From Thermoproteota archaeon (GTDB taxonomy: Archaea > Thermoproteota > Thermoprotei > Thermoproteales > Thermocladiaceae): a stretch of DNA of 36,590 bases. The stretch spans positions 1-36,590 of the forward strand of contig JAADCU010000090.1 in assembly GCA_013154355.1 (NCBI GenBank), read 5' to 3'. Below the pieces are notes generated by a model. That model searched no databases. It saw only the letters and a program-made list of their open reading frames with translations, and had not been told where the DNA came from. This document shows positions 24,688-33,467 of the stretch, one piece after another (the first letter of the stretch is position 1; each line of letters starts with the position of its first letter). Both the position numbers and the translations under genes were made by a program.

Positions 24688-25137
24688 ATGGTAAAGCTAC
24701 TAAGCTATTATCAGGGAAACGACCTTAAGAAACCTACGGGAGGATACAGGCCAAGACCATACAAGGTCAAGAGGAAATGTCTTGGAGGTGGTCCACCAAC
24801 GCTTACGAGACTTGGAGAGGAGTTCAGAGTTAAGGTAACTAGAGATTACGGTGGTACAAGAAAGATAAGACTTCTAGAGACAAACATTGCTAACGTATAC
24901 ATACCAGAGGAGAAGAAGTGCGTGAAAGCGAAGATCCTTAGAATACTTGAGACTCCCTCAAATCCTGAGTTTGCTAGAAGAGGAATAATAGTGAAGGGAG
25001 CAGTAATCGATACCGAGGTTGGAAAGGCCATAGTCACGTCGAGACCAGGTCAGGACGGCGTTGTGAATGCCATACTTGTTGAGCGTAAGACCATGGAGGA
25101 GAGAAGAGAGGAGAAGAAGAGAAAGAGGAAGTCCTAA
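24688..25137 (+). CDS. rps8e: 30S ribosomal protein S8e
   Basis: A 149-aa ribosomal protein of the small subunit. Family hallmarks are YYQGNDLKKPTGGYRPRPYKVKRK at the N-terminus, LGGGPPTLTRLGEEFRVKV, an RKIRLLETNIANV segment, SNPEFARRGIIVKGAVIDTEVGKAIVTSRPGQDGVVNAIL, and a highly basic tail. Archaeal S8e is usually about 125-135 aa; this one has a small N-terminal (MVKLLS) and C-terminal extension. The stop is followed three bases later by the SRP19 ATG, so the two are cotranscribed. Confidence 0.95.
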   Translation: MVKLLSYYQGNDLKKPTGGYRPRPYKVKRKCLGGGPPTLTRLGEEFRVKVTRDYGGTRKIRLLETNIANVYIPEEKKCVKAKILRILETPSNPEFARRGIIVKGAVIDTEVGKAIVTSRPGQDGVVNAILVERKTMEERREEKKRKRKS

Positions 25138-25140
25138 TAG

Positions 25141-25461
25141 ATGGTTCGTAGAAGAAAGAAAAGCATAATTCTCTGGACAGTATTCTTCGACTCTTCTAGA
25201 CCTCGTAGTCTTGGTAGGAAGGTTCCTCGCTCACTTGCTATTAGATGTCCAACAGTTGAGGAGCTTGAGGAGGCTGTTAAGGCTCTAGGATTCGAGTATG
25301 AGGTATGTAGAGAGAAGAAGTATCCTAGAACCTGGTTTCAAGATTCTTGTCAGGGATATGTGAAGATCTATAAGAGTCCTAACATGACTATATCACGTAC
25401 AAAACTTCTGAAGATGGTTGCTGAGAAACTTAGAGAGATTAGACAGAGAAGAACGAAGTAG
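25141..25461 (+). CDS. srp19: Signal recognition particle 19 kDa protein
   Basis: A 106-aa SRP19, which binds the S domain of 7S RNA and primes SRP54 binding for co-translational targeting. Recognisable elements are KSIILWTVFFDSSRPRSLGRKVPRSLAIRCPTVEELEEAVKALGFEYEV with the SRP19 RNA-binding loop, KKYPRTWFQDSCQGYVKI, and ISRTKLLKMVAEKLREIRQRR at the C-terminus. Length is typical for archaea. It follows S8e after three bases and precedes the transketolase N-terminal half by nine bases, suggesting one transcript. Confidence 0.93.
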   Translation: MVRRRKKSIILWTVFFDSSRPRSLGRKVPRSLAIRCPTVEELEEAVKALGFEYEVCREKKYPRTWFQDSCQGYVKIYKSPNMTISRTKLLKMVAEKLREIRQRRTK

Positions 25462-25470
25462 AAGCGAGTT

Positions 25471-26316
25471 ATGTTTAAAGAAGACTCTCGCACAGTGAGT
25501 CCGGGTAGAAGTGTACGTATGACCATCTCGAAATGTCTACGAACAATATCTGAAAAAGCTAGGACTTATCTGCTACTGATAGCACTGTACAATCCTGGTG
25601 TACATCTAGGCTCAGCTCTCTCAGTCATAGAGATACTTACAGCTCTCTACGGTAGTGGTAGAGTAAGCTTTCTAAGAGGGGATGTAGATAAGAACTGGCT
25701 CATACTTAGTAAAGGACATGCAGTACATGCAGTCTATGCCATAGCTGCAGCAATGGGATACCTATCCTGGTCAGAGCTAAGAAACTCTGGAACCATAGGT
25801 AGCCCATTACAGAACCATCCTGAGCTTGGAACCCCTGGCGTAGATGTTGCAGCTGGTTCTCTTGGACAAGGCGTGAGCATGAGTGTTGGGATCGCGCTTG
25901 GTCTACGTATGAGAGGTCTACATAATAGGAGAGTATATGTCATAATTGGTGATGGAGAGCTAGACGAGGGACAGACATGGGAAGCATTTACCACAGCAGC
26001 ACATTATGGTCTTACAAACTGGATACCTATAATAGACTTCAACAAGATCCAGCTAGATGGTAAGGTAGATGATGTAAAGAAGAAAGGTGACTTAAGAAAG
26101 AGATTCGAGTCACTTGGTTACCAGGTTGTTGAGGTTGATGGACATGACATAGATAGCATACTTGCAGTACTTGAAGATGTTGAGACAAGTGAAAAGATGA
26201 GCGTCATAATAGCACATACTGTTAGAGGTAGAGGTGTTCCACCTTTAGAGAACACGAATAGACAGAGAATGTTGAGAGAAGAGATTTTACAGGTACTTAA
26301 GGAACGTATGTCGTAA
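25471..26316 (+). CDS. Transketolase, N-terminal (thiamine diphosphate) subunit
   Basis: The TPP-binding half of a split transketolase (281 aa). Visible are VHLGSALSVIEILTALY, the thiamine motif GDGELDEGQTWEAF (160-172) ending at DFNKIQLDG (N191), the LSKGHAVHAVYA motif with the active His (near 82), and LGTPGVDVAAGSLGQGVSMSVG. The C-terminal half is encoded at 27001-27966. The start could be ATG 25471 or the ATG at codon 17 (MTISK), which is closer to the conserved region. It makes pentose phosphates; with crenarchaeal metabolism this likely supports nucleotide and aromatic biosynthesis (known role of archaeal transketolase). Confidence 0.93.
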   Translation: MFKEDSRTVSPGRSVRMTISKCLRTISEKARTYLLLIALYNPGVHLGSALSVIEILTALYGSGRVSFLRGDVDKNWLILSKGHAVHAVYAIAAAMGYLSWSELRNSGTIGSPLQNHPELGTPGVDVAAGSLGQGVSMSVGIALGLRMRGLHNRRVYVIIGDGELDEGQTWEAFTTAAHYGLTNWIPIIDFNKIQLDGKVDDVKKKGDLRKRFESLGYQVVEVDGHDIDSILAVLEDVETSEKMSVIIAHTVRGRGVPPLENTNRQRMLREEILQVLKERMS

Positions 26317-26317
26317 C

Positions 26318-26863
26318 TTACTTCTTTATGGTCTCCTTTATGAGTATCTCAGCTGAGGCATACACTGCAGAGAGTCCGCAGAATATTCCTTCGTATCCAG
26401 CAGCTCTGAGTAGTGGAACACTTTTTGCTGCTATTGCTGCGAATAGCATGAAGAAGAGTATTGTTAATGTTACGAAGACTACGCGAAGACTATTTGGTCC
26501 AGTCTTCATGACGACGATGGTGAGGTATAGTGTGAATATTCCCCACATGAACATCCATGCAGCTATCTCATGTGGGTCGGGAGTAGCTAGGTGAAGCCAT
26601 CCTGTTATAGCTGTCATGAGTGCGAGACCTATCCAGAAGAGTCCATATGCTGTGAATGCTGTTCCTCCAAATGTTGATCCTCTACGAAACTCTATTATGC
26701 CAGATATTACCTGTGCTAGTCCTCCAAAGAAGAATCCATAACACATCGTGAGTACTGCAGACTTCACTATTCCTGCATTAGCTAGGTTGAGTAGTACCGT
26801 TGTTAGGCCGAATGCTGCTAGTCCTAGTGCTGCTGGGTTTCCCCATTGATTGTTTGCGGACAT
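26318..26863 (-). CDS. Acetate uptake transporter family protein (YaaH/SatP/GPR1)
   Basis: A 181-aa six-helix membrane protein of the AceTr family. The N-terminal signature NPAALGLAAFGLTTVLLNLANAG matches the family NPxPLGLxxFxxTT motif. The second segment FFFGGLAQVISGIIEFRRGSTFGGTAFTAYGLFWIGLAL matches the second conserved stretch (GGxxQxxxGxxE, SYGxFW). Members move acetate or succinate, or in methanogens possibly CO2-related substrates. It lies on the opposite strand between the two halves of transketolase. A purine-rich GAGGAAAC precedes the ATG. Confidence 0.92.
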   Translation of the reverse strand: MSANNQWGNPAALGLAAFGLTTVLLNLANAGIVKSAVLTMCYGFFFGGLAQVISGIIEFRRGSTFGGTAFTAYGLFWIGLALMTAITGWLHLATPDPHEIAAWMFMWGIFTLYLTIVVMKTGPNSLRVVFVTLTILFFMLFAAIAAKSVPLLRAAGYEGIFCGLSAVYASAEILIKETIKK

Positions 26864-26961
26864 GTGTTTCCTCTCTATATACAGTGTCCTCTTATTGTTT
26901 TCTAAGAATTTGTAACGAAGGATACTTTAAGAATCTGAAGACGTCCTGACGTGATGAAAAC

Positions 26962-26972
26962 GTTATATTTAT
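26962..26972 (+). promoter_or_regulatory. TATA box of the transketolase C-terminal gene
   Basis: GTTATATTTAT is centred about 34 bases before the ATG at 27001. The leader contains GGAG at 26984-26987, about 13 bases before the ATG, so this gene has its own promoter. Confidence 0.5.
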
Positions 26973-27000
26973 GCTCTAGGTAAGGAGAGAAGAGACAAAC

Positions 27001-27966
27001 ATGTCAGTAAGCTCGCTAGCTGAGATATCTGAGCTAACTCCCCGTGATGCACTTGGCAAGGCCTTGGTAGAGCTTGGATCGATGTATAAGGATGTCGTAG
27101 TAGTGACTGCAGATGTTGGAGAAGCAACAAGAGCAAAATACTTCGGCGATAGATATCCTGACAGGTACTTCAACGTTGGAATAGCAGAACAAGACATGCT
27201 TGGAGTAGCTGCAGGACTAGCCTTGACTGGCTTCAGAGTGTATGCTGTAGCTTTCGCGATGTTCCTGATGAGAGCATGGGAGCAGGTGAGAAACAGCATA
27301 GTGAGAATGAACATACCGGTCAAGATAGTTGGAACACATGCTGGGTTCAGTGATGCATATGATGGAGCTAGTCATCAGTGTCTTGAAGATATAGCACTGA
27401 TGAGGATACTCCCGAACATGACTGTGATAGTTCCTGCAGATGCTCCAGAAGTATATAGAGCAGTCATAGAGTCTGCAGAACTTAGAACACCATGCTACAT
27501 AAGAGTGGGAAGAGACTATACTAGAAACATAACTCACACGTTAGACTACGAGTTCAAGATAGGTAAAGCGGTAGTGATAGAGGATGGTACAGATGTAGCA
27601 ATATTTACGACAGGTATGACGCTATGGATAGCATTAGAAGCGTATAACATACTCAAGGACATGGGATACGACCCCGCAGTAATACATTTTCACACTGTGA
27701 CACCACTCGACGTACATACTGTCGAGGAGTATGCTAGAAAGACTGGAGCAATAGTCACAATAGAGGAGCACTTGGTGAGAGGAGGTTTTGGTTCTCTCAT
27801 AGCTGAGACCGTAGTACAGACATATGCTGTACCGATGATAATGGTGGGAGCGTATGGTTTTGGAAGAAGTGCACGAAGTCCAGAAGAGCTCTACAGGTAC
27901 TATGGCATAGAGCCTAACGAGGTCGCTCTCAGAGCTATAGAGCTAGTGAAGCTTAGAAAGAAATAG
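27001..27966 (+). CDS. Transketolase, C-terminal subunit
   Basis: The 321-aa pyrimidine-binding and C-terminal domain half of transketolase. It shows VVVTADVGEATRAKYFGDRYPDRYFNVGIAEQDMLGVAAGLALTGFRVYAVAFAMFLMRAWEQVRNSI with the conserved Glu (AEQD) that activates thiamine, GTHAGFSDAYDGASHQCLEDIALMR, and the C-terminal alpha-helical fold (ATFTTGMTLWIALEAYNIL, TIEEHLVRGGFGSLIAETV). It partners with the product of 25471-26316. It is separated from that gene by an inverted acetate-transporter-family gene and carries its own TATA element. Confidence 0.93.
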   Translation: MSVSSLAEISELTPRDALGKALVELGSMYKDVVVVTADVGEATRAKYFGDRYPDRYFNVGIAEQDMLGVAAGLALTGFRVYAVAFAMFLMRAWEQVRNSIVRMNIPVKIVGTHAGFSDAYDGASHQCLEDIALMRILPNMTVIVPADAPEVYRAVIESAELRTPCYIRVGRDYTRNITHTLDYEFKIGKAVVIEDGTDVAIFTTGMTLWIALEAYNILKDMGYDPAVIHFHTVTPLDVHTVEEYARKTGAIVTIEEHLVRGGFGSLIAETVVQTYAVPMIMVGAYGFGRSARSPEELYRYYGIEPNEVALRAIELVKLRKK

Positions 27967-27999
27967 GTTTCTAAACCTCCAACCACATATTAGACGTCT

Positions 28000-29892
28000 G
28001 TGACAGTATCATCATTAATTAGGAAGTACTTCCCCTATGAGTCGTGGAGAAGGTTTCAGAGAGAGATTGCTGAGACAGTATATGATGGTCTTCTAAATCA
28101 GGAGATAGTATTCATAGAAGCACCTACAGGAATAGGAAAGACATGTTCAGTACTTGCAGGAGCACTAGCCTATGCAGAGGAGACTGATAGAAAGATAGTG
28201 TATCTTATAAGAACCAAGAGTGAGGCACAGGCACCATTAAGAGAAATAGAAAGACTTAGAAGAAGAGGAACATACATAACATGTACGGTACTGAGAAGCA
28301 GGCTCGACATGTGCTGCATGATTGAAAATAAGAGGGTACCGTATGACGAGTTTCTTGAAGAATGTAGATACTTGAGATATAGTAACAAGTGCCAGTACTA
28401 TGTTAATGCTCAGAAAGTAGATATAGATGATGTGATATCTAGACTCGAGGATGTTGACCTAGAAGTAGAGAAGATATGCTCATTCCTATGCAGTAGATGT
28501 CTATGTCCTTACGAGATCTCTAAAAGAATGCTAGAACGATCTAGGATGGTTGTGATGACATATCATTACATATTTAGCATAAATATAACAGAGAACATTC
28601 CTATAGATCTAGAGGACATAATACTCATAATCGATGAAGCTCATAATCTTCCAAACATAATCATAGATGCGAACTCCTTCTCCATAAGTGAGCTGACAGT
28701 GAAGGCATGTATAAGCGAGGTGAAGAAATATATATCTAATGAGGATAGAAAGAATCAGGCTCTCAAGATATTGAAGAACATTCTGACGTACATGAAGAGG
28801 TTTAAAGAGGAGAAGACGTATGATGAGCTCGAGAGAACATACATTCAGATAGAGATCTCTGATCTTCTAGCACTATTCGAAGGAATTGAAAATCTTAGAG
28901 ATGCGTACCTAGAGATACTGAGTAGAAAGAGAAGCAGTGGACTTGGAGTACCATTCTCATATCTCTCTAGAGTACTAGAGTTTCATAGAAAACTATCAAT
29001 GCTTGGTACACAGTTTGCAGCATTTATAACATGTAATGAAGGAATATTAGAGATATCCTGTAGATGTCTAGATCCAGCTGCTATAAGTTCAAAAATATTT
29101 GATAAGGTATGTGGAGCAGTACTAATGAGTGGAACATTACCTCCAGTAGATTATATGAGAGCAATGTTAGGCATAAATAGACCTATAAGAGAGATGAGAA
29201 TACCTTTTAGAGAATATGTTGGACCTGGAAACATAGTTGCAATAGTATATCCAGACGTGACTACAAGATATACCGAGAGAAGTGATAACATGTATAGAAA
29301 GATTGGTGAAATATTGACAAGAATATATAGGGAAGTTAAAGATAGTGCAATACTAAGCGTGTTTCCATCATACACCGTGTTGAAGACTGTGAGAAGATAT
29401 CTAGATCAGGATGTGAAGTACATAATGGAGCTCTCTACAACAACTATCTCTCAAGTAATGGAGAGACTACGTGAAGATAATCATCATCTAATAATGGCTG
29501 TTGCAGGAGGCAAATTAATGGAGGGGGTCGAGTTCAAGATAGATGGTAGAAACATTGTTAAGACAGTAGTGATCGTAGGAGTACCCTATCCTGAACCTAA
29601 CGATTTTCTAGAACTATTTAGAGAGGTAGTAAGTACAAGATTAGGATCTAGCGAACTAGCATGGGAGCTGACGTATCTATGGAACGCTCTCATGAAGGTG
29701 AAACAGGCGATAGGTAGAGCTGTAAGGTCAGAACATGATAGAGCATCGATAGTACTAATGGATAAGAGATACCTTGATAAGAGAATAATGAGCATACTTA
29801 AAGAATATCTTGGCTGTCTCGATATTGCATATAGCATGGAGGATCTCATTAGAAGAGTTAGAGACTTCTTAAGCGTTAAGCAACAGATATGA
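28000..29892 (+). CDS. xpd: XPD/Rad3-family DNA helicase with probable Fe-S cluster
   Basis: A 630-aa superfamily 2 helicase. Motif I is EAPTGIGKTCSVLAGAL (40-56), motif Ia-like VYLIRTKSEAQAPLREIERL, motif II IIDEAHNLPN, motif III LMSGTLPP, and motif VI QAIGRAVRSEHDRASIVLMDKRY. Between motifs Ia and II lie the candidate iron-sulfur cysteines (C105/C106, C122, C131, and C169 before PYEISKRML), as in archaeal XPD. Archaeal XPD unwinds DNA 5'-3'; a repair role is inferred, as TFIIH is absent in archaea. The start is GTG at 28000. Confidence 0.93.
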   Translation: MTVSSLIRKYFPYESWRRFQREIAETVYDGLLNQEIVFIEAPTGIGKTCSVLAGALAYAEETDRKIVYLIRTKSEAQAPLREIERLRRRGTYITCTVLRSRLDMCCMIENKRVPYDEFLEECRYLRYSNKCQYYVNAQKVDIDDVISRLEDVDLEVEKICSFLCSRCLCPYEISKRMLERSRMVVMTYHYIFSINITENIPIDLEDIILIIDEAHNLPNIIIDANSFSISELTVKACISEVKKYISNEDRKNQALKILKNILTYMKRFKEEKTYDELERTYIQIEISDLLALFEGIENLRDAYLEILSRKRSSGLGVPFSYLSRVLEFHRKLSMLGTQFAAFITCNEGILEISCRCLDPAAISSKIFDKVCGAVLMSGTLPPVDYMRAMLGINRPIREMRIPFREYVGPGNIVAIVYPDVTTRYTERSDNMYRKIGEILTRIYREVKDSAILSVFPSYTVLKTVRRYLDQDVKYIMELSTTTISQVMERLREDNHHLIMAVAGGKLMEGVEFKIDGRNIVKTVVIVGVPYPEPNDFLELFREVVSTRLGSSELAWELTYLWNALMKVKQAIGRAVRSEHDRASIVLMDKRYLDKRIMSILKEYLGCLDIAYSMEDLIRRVRDFLSVKQQI

Positions 29893-29897
29893 TCAAG

Positions 29898-30545
29898 CTA
29901 TCTCTCCTCACTCTTCTCTTCTTCTCTTTCTGATTTCTGCTGAGGCTGTGGTCTAGTGAGAGGAGGCTGTCTCTGCACTGTTGATCTAGGAATTATCTGA
30001 GTAGGCTGACTTGGAGTTGGTGGTCTAAGCACTGGCTCAGTTCTTGGAGGCTGAGGATACTGTGTTCTACCGCTCTCTATGCTCTCCTCAAATATTGCCG
30101 GTATCTGAGTAGGCTGAGGAGCTGGCTGCTGTGGTGCCGGTCCCTGAGTATATCCAGGAGTGGGCGGTTGTGGCTGTGGTGGTTGAGGAGCTCTTGGTGG
30201 TGGTGCTAGTGGTCCAAGCTGTGGTGGCTGTGGAGGCCTATACTGAGCTGGCTGTGGATATGGTGTATATGCTGGCTGAGATACAGGTTGTGGATATGGT
30301 GGAGCCGGCTGTGACCTACGTTGATAGAGCTGTCTTATTATTAGTACCTGTACAGCAACAACGACTGCAAGTAGGCAGGTTATCAAGATGTCCTCTATGG
30401 TCTGTATGAACACTCCATACGACATGTACGAGGTCTTGAAGAATGATAAGTTTAGTAGAGCTAGTACTACTGAGACAGCGGCAAGTACTACTGCTAGGGC
30501 TATCAGTGCTATATGTATTCTAGGTTCTCTATATGGAGCATACAT
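29898..30545 (-). CDS. Membrane protein with long Pro/Gln-rich tail
   Basis: Not recognised. A 215-aa protein with two N-terminal helices (IALIALAVVLAAVSVVLALLNLSFF about 12-36 and IEDILITCLLAVVVAVQVLIIRQLY about 50-74). About 120 residues of low complexity, rich in Pro, Gln and Tyr/Thr, with repeats of PQP, QPP and PPRAPQPPQPQ type, follow and end in a charged tail (KSEREEEKSEER). The basic RQLYQRR after the second helix suggests the tail is cytoplasmic, or the topology is uncertain. It may tether or scaffold. Its stop lies six bases after the helicase stop (convergent). A TATA-like TATAAAAT lies near 30580. Confidence 0.65.
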   Translation of the reverse strand: MYAPYREPRIHIALIALAVVLAAVSVVLALLNLSFFKTSYMSYGVFIQTIEDILITCLLAVVVAVQVLIIRQLYQRRSQPAPPYPQPVSQPAYTPYPQPAQYRPPQPPQLGPLAPPPRAPQPPQPQPPTPGYTQGPAPQQPAPQPTQIPAIFEESIESGRTQYPQPPRTEPVLRPPTPSQPTQIIPRSTVQRQPPLTRPQPQQKSEREEEKSEER

Positions 30546-30613
30546 TCATATCCACTGTCATCTTGCATCGCATTAAAGTATTTTATACTTGTCGCCTATG
30601 TGAGAAAATATGC

Positions 30614-31684
30614 TTAGCTAGCTAGAAGTTCTATAGGTATGTAATCTATATCAATACCAAAACATCTTGGATTAAGTATGCTTAGACCAGCCTTAGTTCT
30701 CCACTCGTCAGGTGCTCTTATTCCTACAACATTTACCTTACACCTGGTCAAGGAGTCATCATACATTATTGGAACATACTCGTCAGATAGTAGAGTAACT
30801 ATGTCAGGTACCATTCCTAGAGGTCTACCATTATCTCTTAACGCGATTATGGTACCATCTCTGACATAGAGAATCATGCTCATGCTAGACCATGAGTCTA
30901 CTCCTCTGATCTTGATTAGACCCATTATTGAGCCATCGATCTTCTCTAGATAACACTCCTCGATTACTCCTCTAAAGAGAACGTATCCTCCAAAGCTCTT
31001 GATTACTGATCTTACATCTTTTTCAACTCTCTTGATGAGCTTTCTGAGCTCTCTACCTATCCTTATAGTTCTGCTTATGGTTCCACAGAGATAGTTTCTA
31101 CGCACGTTACGAGACCTAGAGAATGATCCTATAACGACTATCGGGCTCAGGTGTGATGAGTATCTTCTACATAGCTTACTTAACTGTATAGGATTAATCA
31201 TGGGGTGCACATATATGCATTCTCCATCTGGAGACAGTATTAACGTTGGGTTCAGATTCTTATTCTTTGCAAAGTATATGCTATGTATGTAATCTATTAG
31301 TCCTCTACCTGCACAGTCACAGTCTAGTAGAGGTATGTTAAGCATTAGAGATACATGTATCGCAAATGCTACATCACATGTATCTAGTGCATGTGTTGAT
31401 ATGCCTACTATGTCCTCACTATAGATCGACTCTACATGTTGAGGAATCTTCTCTACACACCTCTCTATTTCTCTTATCTTGTCGATCTGGTTGAGATAGA
31501 CAGAGAATACTACTCCCCTACTCTTTAAAGCTTCTCTACACGTTATTACTTCTGGTAACCCAAGCTTTGTTAAGTCCTCTCTAACCAGGTTCACCACCTT
31601 CTCTATCCTGTATCCTGCTCCAGAGCTCAGTAGTGCTGCTCCTAGAAGTAGGTCATCTATATCGTCCTCATCTAGTACTAGCAC
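30614..31684 (-). CDS. DUF917 family protein (S-methyl thiohydantoin desulfurase-like/hydantoinase-associated family)
   Basis: A 356-aa protein of the DUF917 group. Support: an N-terminal LDEDDIDDLLLGAALLSSGAGY (family GAxxLGxGGG, degenerate here), PLLDCDCAGRGLIDYIHSI at the position of the family's PxxDxDxxGRAxP-type motif, GYVLFRGVIEECYLEK in the middle, and the C-terminal VVGIRAPDEWRTKAGLSILNPRCFGIDIDYIPIE, which closely follows the DUF917 C-terminal signature. Some motif residues are altered (DCDCAGR, SSGAG), so it may be a divergent paralogue. Family members include S-methyl thiohydantoin desulfurases near hydantoinases; no hydantoinase is adjacent, so substrate is unknown. Start is GTG 31684 with TATA at 31711-31718. 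Confidence 0.82.
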   Translation of the reverse strand: MLVLDEDDIDDLLLGAALLSSGAGYRIEKVVNLVREDLTKLGLPEVITCREALKSRGVVFSVYLNQIDKIREIERCVEKIPQHVESIYSEDIVGISTHALDTCDVAFAIHVSLMLNIPLLDCDCAGRGLIDYIHSIYFAKNKNLNPTLILSPDGECIYVHPMINPIQLSKLCRRYSSHLSPIVVIGSFSRSRNVRRNYLCGTISRTIRIGRELRKLIKRVEKDVRSVIKSFGGYVLFRGVIEECYLEKIDGSIMGLIKIRGVDSWSSMSMILYVRDGTIIALRDNGRPLGMVPDIVTLLSDEYVPIMYDDSLTRCKVNVVGIRAPDEWRTKAGLSILNPRCFGIDIDYIPIELLAS

Positions 31685-31710
31685 TATGCTCTATCTATAT
31701 GTTGGAGAGC

Positions 31711-31718
31711 CTATTAAG
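31711..31718 (-). promoter_or_regulatory. TATA-like element of the DUF917 gene
   Basis: Minus-strand CTTAATAG is centred about 30 bases before the GTG at 31684. Confidence 0.35.
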
Positions 31719-31785
31719 CGTTAACGTTTCATGTTGTTACCATAGTGTCGACCTTACCTACTGTACAGGTTACATAGGTGGAATA

Positions 31786-31795
31786 GCTTTATATT
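31786..31795 (+). promoter_or_regulatory. TATA box of the CBS/DUF294-like gene
   Basis: GCTTTATATT is centred about 27 bases before the ATG at 31818, fitting a leaderless transcript. Confidence 0.5.
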
Positions 31796-31817
31796 CTAGT
31801 CTCATATTCTTGTACAT

Positions 31818-33455
31818 ATGTTATCTCTTCAAGCATTATTTAACAAGATCGGAGTTGAAGCAAGTCCAGAGCTCATAGCACGTGTTAGAGAACTATCTAG
31901 AGAAAGAGAGCTCAAGAAGGGAGACTCTTTTCCGATACCTGCTGGAACCTTCATAGCTATACTTGACGGCATAATAGAGGTAGGGGGCGAACTTAACTGT
32001 GTAGGAGATGTAATATACTGTGAGGACACTATAGATCTGAAGTGTATAAGCAGCAGCTGCATACTACTAGAAATAGATAAGGAAGGATTATCAGTATTTC
32101 CACCACAGGTCAGAGATCGATTAATAAGGTTCGCAAAGGTTGTAAGATCAGAAGAGTATGTACCAGTTAAACTGTTCGTGAAGAGGATACCTATAACATT
32201 GAACCCAGACTCGTATCTCGTAGAGGCAGCTAGGCTCATGTATGAGAAAGGCGTGAGCTCGGTCATTCTAGTAGATCCAGAGGATAAGCCTGTCGGAATA
32301 GTTACGGATACCGATCTAAGAAAAGCATTAGCCCTAGGTATCGATCCTAAGACCAAGCTATGTGATGTAGCATCAAGATACGTCTTCACCGCACAGGAAG
32401 ATGAGCCTCTCAACGTAGCTCTCGAGAGAATGCTTGTACATGGTGTGAAACATCTAGTAATAGTGGACTCTCACGGCAAGGTCAGTGGAATGGTTACAGC
32501 ACGTGATCTCCTAGACGCATTTACAGCTGTCCCACTTGTCCTACTTAGAGAGCTTCAGAGAGACTCAACAGCTGATGAGGTGAAGACCACGTACTCAAGA
32601 ATAATAAAACAGGTAATAAACGTAGCAAAAGAACGCTCTGTTGATGTTCTTGAGTTTTCTAGAATATTCTCTATGGCGAAGATTCTCCTACTAAGAAAAC
32701 TTCTAGAGATAGAATGTAGACCTGTACATGACTCAATATGCGTATTCATTGAGCTACCATTAGCAACATATAGCCACGTTATTGGTGAGCCAGTTAGAGT
32801 ACATGTTGTAGGAGATGAGAAACAGATAAGTGATCACGTACTTAAGCTTAGGACAGAGATCTCGAGGATGCCGGACGTATCCGAGACAATGAGCATAGAG
32901 ACCTACTCTTGGCAGGACCTTGACTCAAATATAGACCTATTAACCTACGTTGAAGTCTTCTCACGTCACCTATGGGGTAAATGTCCAACAATAGTTATAG
33001 ATGATGAGAAGTATGCTAACATAATGAAGAAGCTTGCAAAACTATGCGCAGAGATAGAGATACCATTAGACATATTTGGAAAACTCAAGGTTAAGAACAT
33101 AGACATAGCTAGACACATAGTTCTACCACTAGAGAGAATGCTCGCAATGTTACATTATGCATGTCTAGGAAGCAAGATGAGAGCAAGACCTCATAGAGTA
33201 ATATCGATGCTACATGAGAGAGGACACTTAACAGAGGAGATAGTTAGCGACCTCATGTTCATATACTACGAGATGAAGAACCTTCTCATAAGAACCTGTG
33301 TAAGAAACTACCTAGAGAGAGGTGAGGTAACGTCAGAAGTTAACGTAGATGAGATACCTGAACCAGAGCTTGACCTGATAAGGCGTGGTCTGAGAATACT
33401 GAAAGAGTTGAAAGAGAGGACGCTATCTACAATAACGAGGTACGTAGTAGTATGA
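31818..33455 (+). CDS. CBS-domain protein with N-terminal cNMP-binding-like and C-terminal DUF294-type regions
   Basis: A 545-aa multidomain regulator. Residues 1-115 form a beta-rich segment resembling a cyclic-nucleotide-binding domain (GDSFPIPAGTFIAILDGIIEVGG, VIYCEDTIDL). Two CBS units lie at about 120-175 (SYLVEAARLMYEKGVSSVILVDPEDKPVGIVTDTDL) and 180-238 (PLNVALERMLVHGVKHLVIVDSHGKVSGMVTARDLLDAF). Residues 425-540 match the DUF294 C-terminal domain (IARHIVLPLERMLAMLHYACLG to LRILKELKERTLSTI). The intervening region (about 245-420) occupies the place of the DUF294 nucleotidyltransferase domain, but its GSxGRxEQ/DxD signature is not seen (about 312-335 reads LPLATYSHVIGEPVRVHVVGD). It is likely an adenylate sensor with a catalytically dead domain. 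Confidence 0.85.
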   Translation: MLSLQALFNKIGVEASPELIARVRELSRERELKKGDSFPIPAGTFIAILDGIIEVGGELNCVGDVIYCEDTIDLKCISSSCILLEIDKEGLSVFPPQVRDRLIRFAKVVRSEEYVPVKLFVKRIPITLNPDSYLVEAARLMYEKGVSSVILVDPEDKPVGIVTDTDLRKALALGIDPKTKLCDVASRYVFTAQEDEPLNVALERMLVHGVKHLVIVDSHGKVSGMVTARDLLDAFTAVPLVLLRELQRDSTADEVKTTYSRIIKQVINVAKERSVDVLEFSRIFSMAKILLLRKLLEIECRPVHDSICVFIELPLATYSHVIGEPVRVHVVGDEKQISDHVLKLRTEISRMPDVSETMSIETYSWQDLDSNIDLLTYVEVFSRHLWGKCPTIVIDDEKYANIMKKLAKLCAEIEIPLDIFGKLKVKNIDIARHIVLPLERMLAMLHYACLGSKMRARPHRVISMLHERGHLTEEIVSDLMFIYYEMKNLLIRTCVRNYLERGEVTSEVNVDEIPEPELDLIRRGLRILKELKERTLSTITRYVVV

Positions 33456-33467
33456 TAATACAGCTAG

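Noticed and set aside
30131-30409. Plus-strand Val-rich frame opposite the Pro/Gln-rich membrane protein.
   Set aside because: It arises from the repetitive Pro/Gln codons on the minus strand; no promoter or family support.
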